From JAHEJB01 sp041748175 (lineage in GTDB: Bacteria; Bacteroidota; Rhodothermia; Rhodothermales; Rubricoccaceae): DNA of 64,000 bases. Positions 43,601 to 51,949 of the stretch are shown here, one piece after another. The stretch lies in contig JBGTDU010000077.1 of the NCBI GenBank assembly GCA_041748175.1, positions 1 to 64,000 of the forward strand, read 5' to 3'. Each line of letters opens with the position of its first letter. Position 1 is the stretch's first letter. The notes under the pieces are model-generated. The model ran no database searches and was not told where the DNA came from. It saw nothing but the letters and a program-made list of their open reading frames with translations. The position numbers were made by a program, and so were the translations under genes.

Positions 43601-44887
43601 AACGATTGGAAACCCATCTTCCATTCGGGCGCCACTCCGGGTGCAAATGGGCCAACGGGTTTGCGGAGTGTCCGTGTCGTTGTCGAGGATTTCGATGGCG
43701 ACCTCGTGCCTGAAATCGTCGTTTCCGGCGCGGATGGGCAGTCCCGCTTATTTTCCTACAATGCCTCTCAGGCCGGACTGGCCCCTCCACAATGGGCTTC
43801 AGCTTTTGCCGTCGATGCCGCCAACGTCCACCTATCGTGGAGCACGACCGCCGACTCTGTGACGGTGTTTTCCGCCACACCCGGCCAGCCATTCAACCCC
43901 ATAGCCACGACGTCGGCGGCGGAATTGGACATCCCAGCTACCGCGACCCAACAATACACGCTTCGAGGCTGGTACGGGCCAGCAATGTCCGATCTCTCCG
44001 CGTCCCGCCTTGTTCGTCCTCATGCGCCGGCAGTCGTCGCCAGCGTCAGCTACCCCGATGGCAATTACGTTCGCCTTACTTTCTCTGAGAAACTGGACAT
44101 GCAGACGGCGGCGGAGCAGTTTCTCCTGGGTGGATCGGGGACACCATCGGCGCTTCTCTTTCAGGAGGATGGCCTGTCTGTTGCGCTCCAGTTTGACTCG
44201 TTGCCTTCGGGCGCCAACATGGTTTCCTGGACGGACCTGCACGACGCCGAGGGCACGCCGGTCGGGCAGGAGGAAGTTGGAATAGACGTCCCAGCCGCCG
44301 GAGCCGAAGGATCGCTTCTTCTTGTTTCCTGGGGGATTCTCGACGGGAGTCGCGCCAGCCTGGTCTTCAATAAAGCGCTGAGTGCGGGCCAGGCGCGAGA
44401 CATCGCGAACTATCGTATCGACCCGGCGGGAAGCGTGGCGTCCGTTGCATTTGATACGGCCAGGCCGGACGAGGTTGAATTGACGATCTCGGGTCGTGCG
44501 CTCGGCGCGACGGGGCTCCGGACCACCGTCGTCGTATCGGGGCTGCTCGGCATCGACGGAGCGACGCTCGCGCCCGAAGGAAACGTAGCCACCCTTGGAG
44601 ACTTCGCCGAAGACCTTTCAGACGTATACGTATTCCCTAACCCATACCGCGCCGATCAACACGCCGACCGTGTGGTTATCGCCGGACTGCCTCGAATAGC
44701 CACCATTGAGGTGTACGCCTTAGGTGGCGAGCACGTGCGGAGCCTGGAAGAGTTCGATGGGGATGGCGGCACACCGTGGGACCTCACCGACGACAACGGC
44801 GAGCAAGTGCCTTCAGGAATCTATCTGATTCGCGTTGAAACTGATGGGCAAGATCCCGTACTTACGAAGGTCGCCGTCATTCGATAA
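40607..44887 (+). CDS. Large secreted subtilisin-like protease with propeller repeats and T9SS sorting domain
   Basis: 1426 residues from the ATG at 40607 (IPLRTLGVVLCALIALPVAA signal). After a short prodomain comes the S8 catalytic domain: Asp157 (IGLVDTGLYMEHPDF), His226 (DHGTLTAGVMSA), Ser392 (RSGSSLSAPQVTGAVAL). From about 660 to 1060 there are several FG-GAP/VCBS-type units (FDGDGKNEWLSGDYDGD, DFDGDGTNEFWGM, DFDGDLVPEIVVSG), then Ig-like domains, and a final sorting domain (VYVFPNPYRADQHADR ... GIYLIRVE) as used by type IX secretion. It should be exported and act at the cell surface or outside. It is followed 3 bp on by an RsbW-like kinase gene. Confidence 0.92.
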   Translation: MAWIPLRTLGVVLCALIALPVAAQTEIIVRLEDGYSGPLKTALLESRAVPGVSAALFQDVENVRLAFAERQQPGSWTDGVFVLLLDEAPAALRQRAIWASTPGVRYAQLNGSYTLDIVDELDDEPLGDSLGHLRVIRAVEAWEQTKGSPSVLIGLVDTGLYMEHPDFLGQVWSNPGEIPNNGADDDGNGFVDDVTGYDFVDRNVGVSEGDYFVRDNDPSEDGNQDHGTLTAGVMSAALGNGVGVAGVAPGARIVPIRAFGRDGVAEDDDLAAAIVYAADLGVDVINLSFGRTEDSPLLHEAIQYAYNQGTVVVASGGNAGGDGAHYPSDYPEAIGVAWFTQDGSDIEGFGGQFGPGIDLGAPGTGIFTTLAPKEGDPRPVEEQIFGRRSGSSLSAPQVTGAVALLRSVDPTLSPESIRGILTSTARDVGEPGWDHHTAAGLLDISNALGLPYPTNVSLSNPGQDSGAGSEAVPVVGSAIAPLFSSWSIEYATFDPANNDTPIGSWTSIAGPFLTQVRDDTLGFWQTESLDEGLYMVRLVANLTNGQTLEDHRRVTIDRSPPSLEVTYAGPAYFDGKQGVLLAIETDDFTAAHLEIARNGGQMAFIAGANIERLHGLFWPNDNNETGTVTATVTVENASGLTATTEATVVLDALHINSALFSETVLDIPSGYFMEKTTDFDFDGLREIVQNRLVDGEPTDSVFVYEWAGENGFIRDRQLQAPLIPRDEGDTDNDGRRELLFQFGPNTLLLEAGARATSCPDLPSTEACYPAGVVFQDSTPSGSTRRPLWGVKLIDFDGDGNGEIIGHDLRLRNEDGDVPAIQWRIFERDGETFSQIAELENPTGNSDDEEPENIFNDPQGQFGDFDGDGKNEWLSGDYDGDYILYEHTSGHNFTPVWTYETDRYSAGARLVQGDFDGDGTNEFWGMTTPKTAGGIDGAAYGLAQGFNNTGNNQFALQREIAFQSLITRDGTMAAADFDLDGTDELIVVHSPDLWILSAENDWKPIFHSGATPGANGPTGLRSVRVVVEDFDGDLVPEIVVSGADGQSRLFSYNASQAGLAPPQWASAFAVDAANVHLSWSTTADSVTVFSATPGQPFNPIATTSAAELDIPATATQQYTLRGWYGPAMSDLSASRLVRPHAPAVVASVSYPDGNYVRLTFSEKLDMQTAAEQFLLGGSGTPSALLFQEDGLSVALQFDSLPSGANMVSWTDLHDAEGTPVGQEEVGIDVPAAGAEGSLLLVSWGILDGSRASLVFNKALSAGQARDIANYRIDPAGSVASVAFDTARPDEVELTISGRALGATGLRTTVVVSGLLGIDGATLAPEGNVATLGDFAEDLSDVYVFPNPYRADQHADRVVIAGLPRIATIEVYALGGEHVRSLEEFDGDGGTPWDLTDDNGEQVPSGIYLIRVETDGQDPVLTKVAVIR

Positions 44888-44890
44888 CCC

Positions 44891-45298
44891 ATGCGGTTGG
44901 TTCTCGCCAGTACGCCCGATGCTGTGCCGCAAGCCGTTCGTTTTGCGGAGGCCGCAGCCATGAAAGCAGAATTTTCGGATGAGTTAACCGGCCGAATGCT
45001 GCTCGCTGTAAGTGAGGCCGTCGCGAACGCCGTCGAGCACGGCAACTGCAACAGTGCTGGCCGGAGCGTCACGCTTGAATGGACAGGGGATGCAAACGGA
45101 GGCTGGCTCTCGGTGGAAGATGAGGGCGTTGGCCTTACAATTGATCGACTGAAAAACGCGGCTCTGCCAAAAGACCCGCTCCAGACGGGCGGACGAGGCC
45201 TTTTCATCATAAAGGAATTGACGGACGACCTAGCGTTGAAGGCCGATGGTCGGCGATTGAAGCTTTGGTTCGCGCCGAGGCCAGTAGAGAAGGCGTGA
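44891..45298 (+). CDS. RsbW-like ATP-binding serine kinase / anti-sigma factor type
   Basis: 135 residues of a GHKL ATPase fold: SDELTGRMLLAVSEAVANAV with EHGNCN (N box), LSVEDEGVGLTIDRL (G1) and GGRGLFIIKELTDDLAL (G2). This is the pattern of RsbW/SpoIIAB-type kinases, which bind a sigma factor and phosphorylate a STAS partner. No sigma factor or STAS gene is adjacent. It starts 3 bp after the protease and its TGA overlaps the next gene's GTG (GTGA), so it is translated with its neighbours, an odd setting for a regulator. Confidence 0.85.
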   Translation: MRLVLASTPDAVPQAVRFAEAAAMKAEFSDELTGRMLLAVSEAVANAVEHGNCNSAGRSVTLEWTGDANGGWLSVEDEGVGLTIDRLKNAALPKDPLQTGGRGLFIIKELTDDLALKADGRRLKLWFAPRPVEKA

Positions 45299-47157
45299 GC
45301 ACCTCACGAGCCAGCCTGCGATTTCTTTTGGTCGCGTTCTTTGCGGGAATGGCCCTCTGCGCGAAGTCGCCAGATAGCGGGGCGGCGTGGAGGACCGGCT
45401 TCGTGCTCTGTGCGTTGGCCGCGGGAGTTCTCGTATTTCTGGAATGGCGAAGGGGAGAGGTGTCGGCCAGGGAGGTACTCGTGCTTGCCGTGGTTCTGCG
45501 CGTCGTTGTCTTTCCAATGACGCCCACGCTCTCGGACGACGGATTCCGCTACGTGTGGGATGGAATGATTCAGGCGGAGAGCGGAGTCAACCCGTACCAC
45601 TTTGCTCCGTCCGACTCCGAGCTGAGTTCTTCTCACGAGGAGTTTATCTATGAGCAGATGAACTCGCGCGACTATTACTCGGTCTATCCACCCATCTCAC
45701 AGCTTGTGTTCGCTGTCAGCGGATTCTTGTATCCGTTCAGTTGGCTGGCAAGCTGGTACGGCATCAAGTTGATTCTCTTGGGAGGCGAGCTCGCCGGATT
45801 GTTCCTTCTCAGCCGAATGGCGAATCCCCGGAATTTGCTCCTGTACGCCTGGCATCCGCTGGTCGTGCTCGAAACTGCCGGGCAGGGCCACGGAGAAGCA
45901 TTGGTCGTCGGGCTTCTCATTGCCTCCATCTGGGCGGTCCATCAAACTCGTCCATCATTCGCAGGAGGTGCGATTGCCGCCGCCGGATGGGTCAAGCTCG
46001 TTCCGTTCGTCTTCGCTCCGTTCATCGTTCGCCGGCTGGGGTGGAGGGCTGCCGTCGTTGGATTCACCTTCACTGTGATGCTCGCGGCACCCTATGCCGA
46101 AAGCTATACGATCCCGCACGTGCAGGAATCGCTAGATCTCTATGTGCGGTCTTTTGAATTCAATGCGGGTCCGTATCTCGCCATCAAGGGAATCGCAGCG
46201 AGCATAGGCTTCGGCGACGTGAGCAAAACGTTGGGTCCAGCGCTCCAATGGCTGTTTCTCCTTTCACTTCCCATTGTTTTTGTCCTCGACTGGTGGAAAT
46301 CCTGGTCGATAGGATGGGCAATGATTATCGTCCTTTCGTTGTTTCTTGTCTGTTCGACAACGGTTCACCCGTGGTACCTGGTGCCACTTTTGGCGCTCGC
46401 ACCGCTAGTCATGGAACGCGACGCAGGTCGTTGGTTCGGGCTCGGCTGGGCAGTCCTCGGAACCGCGTCAATGGCCACCTACTGGCGCTATGCCGGGCCA
46501 TCGTGGGGCTACGACCTTGCCGTCTGGCTGGGCTGGATACTTTGGATGAGCTTCATGATCGTCGCCATTTCCAAAGCTGGACTGCCGAGACTCATGCGCC
46601 AACGGGCGAGCAAGAAATGGAGGAGGATCCAGACGATTCTTTCCCGGCCCCTTGATTCGTCCGCTCGCGTGCTTGACCTAGGGGCTGGAGAAGGGTTCGT
46701 CGGCGAGGCCATCCACAAAAGCACAGACGCGCAGGTCACGCTGGTCGATGTTGTCGATTTCAACCAGACACCGTTTCCGCTCACGCTGTATGATGGCCAT
46801 CGTCTGCCATTTGAGGACAACTCGTTCGATCTCTGCGTAGTCATCTTCGTCCTGCACCATGCTGGGGACATGGAACAAACTCTACGTGAGGCCACGCGCG
46901 TGACCGAAGGCCCGATTGCAATTCTGGAGTCGGTGTACGAATCCAACTGGCAGCACTGGCTTCTCGACCGGCTGGATCGGTTGGCAAACAGAATTCGCTC
47001 AGCAGGCGAGATGACCTCGCGGGAGAAACATCTACACTTCCGGACCGACGCGGAATGGCGGTCCATATTTAAGCGGCTTGGATTGCATGTTGAGCACGCC
47101 ACCATCGAGGGGAGGTGGGTTCATCAACAAGCGCTTTATCTCGTCCAGAAGGGTTAA
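45295..47157 (+). CDS. Fusion of a multi-pass glycosyltransferase with a SAM methyltransferase
   Basis: 620 residues from the GTG at 45295. Residues 1-430 are a membrane protein with about ten helices; DDGFRYVWDGMIQAESGVNP with YHFAP and YPPISQLVFAV resemble polyprenyl-phosphate-mannose-dependent glycosyltransferases (GT87/DUF2029 type), with Asp-Asp in the first outer loop. Residues about 445-620 are a class I methyltransferase: VLDLGAGEGFVGEAIHKS (motif I at about 459), LPFEDNSFDLCVVIFVLHHA (motifs II-III). A glycosyl transfer and a methylation on one membrane protein suggest a sugar methylated during glycan building. No frameshift joins the parts. Confidence 0.85.
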   Translation: MSTSRASLRFLLVAFFAGMALCAKSPDSGAAWRTGFVLCALAAGVLVFLEWRRGEVSAREVLVLAVVLRVVVFPMTPTLSDDGFRYVWDGMIQAESGVNPYHFAPSDSELSSSHEEFIYEQMNSRDYYSVYPPISQLVFAVSGFLYPFSWLASWYGIKLILLGGELAGLFLLSRMANPRNLLLYAWHPLVVLETAGQGHGEALVVGLLIASIWAVHQTRPSFAGGAIAAAGWVKLVPFVFAPFIVRRLGWRAAVVGFTFTVMLAAPYAESYTIPHVQESLDLYVRSFEFNAGPYLAIKGIAASIGFGDVSKTLGPALQWLFLLSLPIVFVLDWWKSWSIGWAMIIVLSLFLVCSTTVHPWYLVPLLALAPLVMERDAGRWFGLGWAVLGTASMATYWRYAGPSWGYDLAVWLGWILWMSFMIVAISKAGLPRLMRQRASKKWRRIQTILSRPLDSSARVLDLGAGEGFVGEAIHKSTDAQVTLVDVVDFNQTPFPLTLYDGHRLPFEDNSFDLCVVIFVLHHAGDMEQTLREATRVTEGPIAILESVYESNWQHWLLDRLDRLANRIRSAGEMTSREKHLHFRTDAEWRSIFKRLGLHVEHATIEGRWVHQQALYLVQKG

Positions 47158-47395
47158 AGACTGATAGTCGTCACAACGTGGGAATTGCAAGCATCGGCGT
47201 TGCGAGGTGTCAAACGACTAGCCGATGAGTAGATAGTTATCTGCCATTTCGTCCTTGCAAGCTTGCAAAGTTAGGAGCATGTGAGGTAACGTCAACGCCC
47301 CCAGATGCCCCTGTGATACATCTGCTTTCGGCTTGCGCCAATTGTTGTAGCGTGTGTCGAACCCTCCTCAACTCAAATATTAGGTGATACCCGAA

Positions 47396-49477
47396 ATGCT
47401 ACACATTCCTTCCCCCAACGCGGCCCGACGGATTATGCGTGCCAACCCACTTGCCTTGAAGAGAATCGTTCTCTCGGCCTCTACCTGTTTGCTGATGCTA
47501 GTAAGTCCCGCGCTCCAGGCCCAACCAGGAACCGTCCTTTCCTATCAGAAAATTTCCAGCACCGAGGGCGGCTTTACCGGAACCTTGGGGAATTCCGATA
47601 CCTTCGGCGGGGCGGTAGAAAACCTGGGAGATCTTGATGGAGATGGGGTCGCGGACATGGCCGTCGGGGCCTCGCTGTCCGACGATGGCGGAAAGAACCA
47701 TGGTTCGGTCTGGATACTCTTCCTCAATACCGACGGCACCGTGAAGAGCCACCAGAAAATATCGTCTCTAGCAGGCGGCTTTACGGGCATCCTGGATGAG
47801 GTCGACCGCTTGGGGACCTCCATCGCGAACCTGGGCGACCTGGACAATGATGGCGTAGTCGATCTTGCCGTTGGAGCGGATGGCGACGACGACGGCGGAG
47901 TGAATCGAGGTTCGATATGGGTCCTGTTTTTGAACACGGATGGCACCGTGAAGAGCCATCAGAAAATTTCCTCCACGCAAGGCGGTTTCGCTGGACCACT
48001 GGTCGACGATGAGGAATTTGGCCGGACGGTGACAAGCATTGGAGATCTTGATGGAGATGGCGTCCAGGACATGGCCGTCGGGAGCACCGAATCCGACGAT
48101 GGAGGCGAGAATCACGGGTCTGCCTGGATCCTGTTCATGAACACGAATGGCACAGTAAAGGGCCACCAGAGAATCTCGGATACCCAGGGCGGGTTCACAG
48201 GGGTGTTGGACGATCATGACAACTTTACCACGGCCATCACCAATTTGGGAGACCGGGATGGCGATGGCATTACCGATATTGCCGTCAGTGCCATGCACGA
48301 TGACGATGGCGGCCCAGACCGTGGGGCGGTCTGGATTCTCTTTCTGAACACAAATGGCACGGTTAAGAGCCACCAAAAAATATCTTCTACGGAAGGCGGA
48401 TTCATCGGACCCTTGCGTGACGATGACCACTGGGGCCACTCGATGGCGATGGTTGGAGACTTGGATGGCGACGGGGTCGAAGATCTAGCGGTTGGTACGG
48501 CACGCGACGACGACGGTGGCCTGGATATCGACGCGGATCGAGGGGCAATCTGGATCCTGTTTTTAAATGCGGACATGACGGTCAAGAGTCATCAGAAAAT
48601 ATCAGACACGGAAGGCGACTTCACGGCGACTCTTGAAGATCAGGACAGGTTTGCCCGGGCGATGACAGCCATGGGCGATCTCAACGGTGATGGCTTCATG
48701 GATGTTGCCGCCGGAGCCCTCTTGGATGATGATGGCGGACCGAATCGCGGGGCGGTTTACGTTCTCTTCCTGGATGGTATGCTTCCTGCGCAAGATTTGG
48801 TTGTCACATGTACGCCAGTCAACGGGCCCATCGTGATACCACCCAGCGGCGGTGACTACTTTTACGAATTCGTTGTTACCAACACGAGTGCATCACCGAT
48901 TACACTCCATCTTTGGGCCACGATAAATGGGTCGGTTTACAACACAACGAGAGGCCCATTCGGGAACAGTCGCACAATACAACCTGGCGGCAACATCACA
49001 CGGACGATCAGGCAGGTTATCAAGGCGTTTGTGCCGGCGGACACCTACACGCACAACTGTAACGTGGGAGATTTCGATGTGGTAGACGCCAGCGCAAGCT
49101 TCACGTTTACCAAGTCGTCCGCATTACTCCGCTCGACCTCGGGAGATGCGGCTACAGCCATGAATTCCGAGGTTGACGCCGGGCAAGCAAGTGAGCCGGG
49201 ATCTGAATTGTCGGCGACGTTTGCGCTCGGGGCCGCATACCCGAATCCGTTCAATCCAAGCACGACGATTGGCTTCTCGCTCCCTGAACGGACGGAGGTC
49301 CAACTCCGCGTCTTCGATGTTCTCGGACGGGAAGTGGCTCGTCTTGTGGACGGGACTCTCGACGCCGGGAACCATTCGGCCCATTTTGACGCGAGCGGCC
49401 TGCCAACCGGCACCTACGTCTATCAGCTCGTTTCAAATGGCGTTGTTGAATCTAGAAGGATGGTGTTGATGAAGTGA
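47396..49477 (+). CDS. Secreted FG-GAP repeat protein with T9SS sorting domain
   Basis: 693 residues from the ATG at 47396, 8 bases after an AGGTGA-type ribosome binding site at 47382 (an upstream GTG at 47384 is less likely). A signal peptide follows (IVLSASTCLLMLVSPALQAQ). The body has six near-identical repeats of about 69 residues (207 bp, one of 219 bp) with SHQKISSTEGGFTG, then GDLDGDGVQDMAVGS, DDDGG and WILFLNTDGTVK, a calcium-binding FG-GAP/VCBS style. A linker with an Ig-like fold leads to a type A sorting domain (AAYPNPFNPSTTIGFSL ... GTYVYQLVSNG). It is exported by type IX secretion; its role is probably adhesion, by inference only. Confidence 0.9.
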   Translation: MLHIPSPNAARRIMRANPLALKRIVLSASTCLLMLVSPALQAQPGTVLSYQKISSTEGGFTGTLGNSDTFGGAVENLGDLDGDGVADMAVGASLSDDGGKNHGSVWILFLNTDGTVKSHQKISSLAGGFTGILDEVDRLGTSIANLGDLDNDGVVDLAVGADGDDDGGVNRGSIWVLFLNTDGTVKSHQKISSTQGGFAGPLVDDEEFGRTVTSIGDLDGDGVQDMAVGSTESDDGGENHGSAWILFMNTNGTVKGHQRISDTQGGFTGVLDDHDNFTTAITNLGDRDGDGITDIAVSAMHDDDGGPDRGAVWILFLNTNGTVKSHQKISSTEGGFIGPLRDDDHWGHSMAMVGDLDGDGVEDLAVGTARDDDGGLDIDADRGAIWILFLNADMTVKSHQKISDTEGDFTATLEDQDRFARAMTAMGDLNGDGFMDVAAGALLDDDGGPNRGAVYVLFLDGMLPAQDLVVTCTPVNGPIVIPPSGGDYFYEFVVTNTSASPITLHLWATINGSVYNTTRGPFGNSRTIQPGGNITRTIRQVIKAFVPADTYTHNCNVGDFDVVDASASFTFTKSSALLRSTSGDAATAMNSEVDAGQASEPGSELSATFALGAAYPNPFNPSTTIGFSLPERTEVQLRVFDVLGREVARLVDGTLDAGNHSAHFDASGLPTGTYVYQLVSNGVVESRRMVLMK

Positions 49478-49507
49478 TTCTGCGAGAGTCGCTATTGACG
49501 AAGCAGG

Positions 49508-49556
49508 GAACCAGCCGTGGACAGACGTGAGCCCTGCCCACGGCCGGTTCTTTTAC
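49508..49556 (+). terminator. Intrinsic terminator after the FG-GAP gene
   Basis: Stem GAACC (49508-49512) and GCCGTGG (49514-49520) pair with CCACGGC (49538-49544) and GGTTC (49546-49550), with A/C opposite each other as a bulge and a 17-base loop, followed by TTTTACTTT. It lies 30 bp after the stop at 49477 and separates this gene from the convergent miaA. Confidence 0.85.
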
Positions 49557-49693
49557 TTTGGCCCGATAGAAACGAATACGGTCGTTGCGGCATCATTTAC
49601 CAAACGAGCGAAAGCCTTTGCAGGAGCAGGCAGGTGGCAGGTATACGACTGCACGGTTTGGGGACACCACTGAAAAGGGCAAGTCGTGCCGCC

Positions 49694-50635
49694 TTAGGAA
49701 TGCGTCGGCCAGGCTTCAAGGATAGCGTTCGCCGCACCCTCTGTCGAGTCGAATGCAGACAGATCCACCCACTCGTACTCCGCACGATGGCCGAACCACG
49801 TCAACTGCCGCTTAGCATAGCGCCGGGAGTTTCGTTTAAGTAGCCGCACCATCTCGTTGTAATCGATTTCGCCTGAAAGGTGATCGAACGGCTCTTGATA
49901 TCCAATCGTCCGCAGGGGATTTCTGTTGAGCCGGAACCCGCGTTCGAGCAAACGCCGGTTTTCATCGAGTAACCCACTGTGGAGCATAGCGTCCACTCTG
50001 GCCTCGATTCGAGCGTAGAGCTCTTTGCGAGGACGGGTAAGCACTACGACACGGTATTGATAGGGGGGGGGCTCCAGCTTTGCGAAGAAAGACGACCACG
50101 GTTTACCAGTTGTCCGATATACCTCCAGCGCTCGGACGAGACGTTGCTTCTTTGTCCAGTCAAGCGTCGCGGCGCCTTTGGGATCAGCGCGCTGAAGCTC
50201 GGCGAATAGCGCCTGGGCACCCTCGTTCGTCGACGCTTCGTCGTTCAAACCAGCTCGAATTGCCAGATCACTTTCGGGTAGATCGGCGAGGCCATGAACA
50301 AGCGCATCCAGATAAAGTGTAGAGCCGCCGACAACAAGAGGAACCGCGCCCCGGTTCAGCAACTCGGCGATACGACCGTTGGCTTCCTCGGAGAACTTGC
50401 CGGCCGACCAAGGACAATCGAGCTCTCGCTCGCTGATAAAGTGGTGACGGATCGACTTCAGCGCCTCCGCGGGCGGTTTTGAAACGCCAATTTCAAGGCC
50501 GCGATAGACCTGTCGGCTATCGGCGGAAATGATTTCTGCACCCAGGCGGCCTGCAATGCATAGGCTCAACGCCGTTTTGCCAACGCCAGTTGGCCCGGCG
50601 ATCACCAGAAATGGTCCCGGGCGCGCGTCGCTCAA
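49694..50635 (-). CDS. miaA: tRNA dimethylallyltransferase
   Basis: 313 residues. P-loop AGPTGVGKTAL at 13-23, then ISADSRQVYRGLEIG, HFISERELDCPWSAG with FSEEANGRI, VVGGSTLYLDALVHG, RRALEVYRTTGKPWS-like VRALEVYRTTGKPWSSF, and NPLRTIGYQEPFDHL. It adds a dimethylallyl group to A37 of tRNAs reading UNN codons. Inside the gene, nine C's in a row (plus strand G run at 50063-50071) encode three prolines at ...KLEPPPYQY; a slip there would break the frame. Its end is overlapped by 4 bases with the start of... the upstream MoeB-like gene ends at 50632 and overlaps the miaA start by 4 bases. Confidence 0.94.
   Translation of the reverse strand: MSDARPGPFLVIAGPTGVGKTALSLCIAGRLGAEIISADSRQVYRGLEIGVSKPPAEALKSIRHHFISERELDCPWSAGKFSEEANGRIAELLNRGAVPLVVGGSTLYLDALVHGLADLPESDLAIRAGLNDEASTNEGAQALFAELQRADPKGAATLDWTKKQRLVRALEVYRTTGKPWSSFFAKLEPPPYQYRVVVLTRPRKELYARIEARVDAMLHSGLLDENRRLLERGFRLNRNPLRTIGYQEPFDHLSGEIDYNEMVRLLKRNSRRYAKRQLTWFGHRAEYEWVDLSAFDSTEGAANAILEAWPTHS
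50063..50071. repeat. Nine-G homopolymer (nine C on the coding strand) inside miaA
   Basis: An uninterrupted run of nine G on the plus strand. In the present length miaA is in frame (Pro-Pro-Pro). A change by one base would frameshift after about residue 190. It is one of the longest homopolymers in the window. Confidence 0.8.
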
Positions 50636-51792
50636 CCCTTCGGAATGGCAGGAGCGATTTCCGTGGCCCAGGCATTCATGCCACCTTTCAAATTGAACAC
50701 GTTATCGAAACCATTGGCACGCAAAAACTGCACAGCTTGCGCAGATCTCCCACCCATCTGGCAATGCACGACGAGGATCTCATCCTTCTCGTAACCTGCC
50801 AATTCGCCAAGCCGGGAAGGAAGCTCGCCAAGCGGAATCAGCATCCCGCCCAAGTTCGACGCGACATGCTCCTCCGGCTGCCTGACATCCAGCAGAATGG
50901 GCGGATTGTCCGAATTTCGGAGGATCAGATAATCATTGACGGTGATTTCTGGGAGTTCATTCATGGAGGAAGGCAAGGAGGATAACGAAGCTGGCTGGCA
51001 GTAAACCGAATCGGATACGAGAGATGTTATGGACGGATTATCGCCGCAAACAGGACACTGAGAACGTCGTGGAATAGTCAGGGACCGGAACTGCATCGAG
51101 AGCGCATCTACGAGTAGCAAGCGTCCGATCAAGCCATCTCCAATACCGAGAATCAACTTGAGAACTTCCGTCGCCTGGATCGTGCCGAGCAGACCCGGCA
51201 GAACACCGAGCACGCCGGCTTCTGCGCAAGAAGGCACGAGACCGGCAGGAGGAGGCTCCTCGAAAATACACCGATAGCATGGTCCGTCTGGTGCACAAAA
51301 TACGCTAGCCTGGCCGTCGAACCGACTGATCGAGGCGTGGACATTCGGCACGTTCGCCATGACGCAAGCATCATTGATCAGGTAGCGAGTGGCAAAGTTG
51401 TCGGTTCCATCTGCGACGACGTCGTAGCCGGTGATTGTCTGCAGAGCGTTCGAAACATCCAGACGAACCGGATGCAGATCGAGCTGAATGTGTGGATTGG
51501 CGTCGTGCAGTCGATCCTTTGCAGCGTCTAGCTTCAATCGCCCAATGTCGCTTTCTGCAAACAGAACCTGACGGTGAAGGTTCGACTCGTCCACCTGGTC
51601 GAAATCCACCAACCCGATCCGCCCGACCCCAGCCGCCGCGAGGTACAACGCGACGGGCGAGCCGAGCCCACCCACACCCACAATCAATACGGATGAATTC
51701 CGGAGCCGGGTTTGTCCATCCATCCCGATCTCGTGCAGGAGAACGTGGCGGCTGTAGCGCCGCGATTCCGCCGGAGAGAAAGGGTATTCCAT
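50632..51792 (-). CDS. MoeB/ThiF-like adenylyltransferase with rhodanese domain (MoeZ type)
   Basis: 386 residues from the ATG at 51790-51792 (MEYPFSPAESRRYSRHVLLH), the family start; the longer frame to 52002 runs into the recombinase end. ThiF domain: VLIVGVGGLGSPVALYLAAA, GLVDFDQVDESNLHRQVLF, ADGTDNFATRYLINDAC; two zinc Cys pairs (CYRC and CPVC). The C-terminal rhodanese has VVHCQMGGRSAQAVQ with the active Cys in a CxxGxR loop. It activates and sulphurates a MoaD/ThiS/CysO-like carrier. A MoaD and MoaE lie at 57.4-58.2 kb in the same window. It overlaps miaA by 4 bases. Confidence 0.92.
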   Translation of the reverse strand: MEYPFSPAESRRYSRHVLLHEIGMDGQTRLRNSSVLIVGVGGLGSPVALYLAAAGVGRIGLVDFDQVDESNLHRQVLFAESDIGRLKLDAAKDRLHDANPHIQLDLHPVRLDVSNALQTITGYDVVADGTDNFATRYLINDACVMANVPNVHASISRFDGQASVFCAPDGPCYRCIFEEPPPAGLVPSCAEAGVLGVLPGLLGTIQATEVLKLILGIGDGLIGRLLLVDALSMQFRSLTIPRRSQCPVCGDNPSITSLVSDSVYCQPASLSSLPSSMNELPEITVNDYLILRNSDNPPILLDVRQPEEHVASNLGGMLIPLGELPSRLGELAGYEKDEILVVHCQMGGRSAQAVQFLRANGFDNVFNLKGGMNAWATEIAPAIPKG

Positions 51793-51949
51793 CGCCAATA
51801 GTATGAGTACGGGAGGTCTACGGACAGAAGCATTGCGACTGCTTGTGCCGTCCTCCAATTTATCACGGAGAAGAACGATAGCTCTTCGGCTGGCATGTTC
51901 GACGCGTACAAGCCCAGACTGTACCGCTCGGAGCGGAATTCGATCTACC

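Noticed and set aside
51920..51945. CCGCTC-G-GAGCGG palindrome as a terminator for the recombinase gene
   Set aside because: The stem is short and has no T run on the minus strand.
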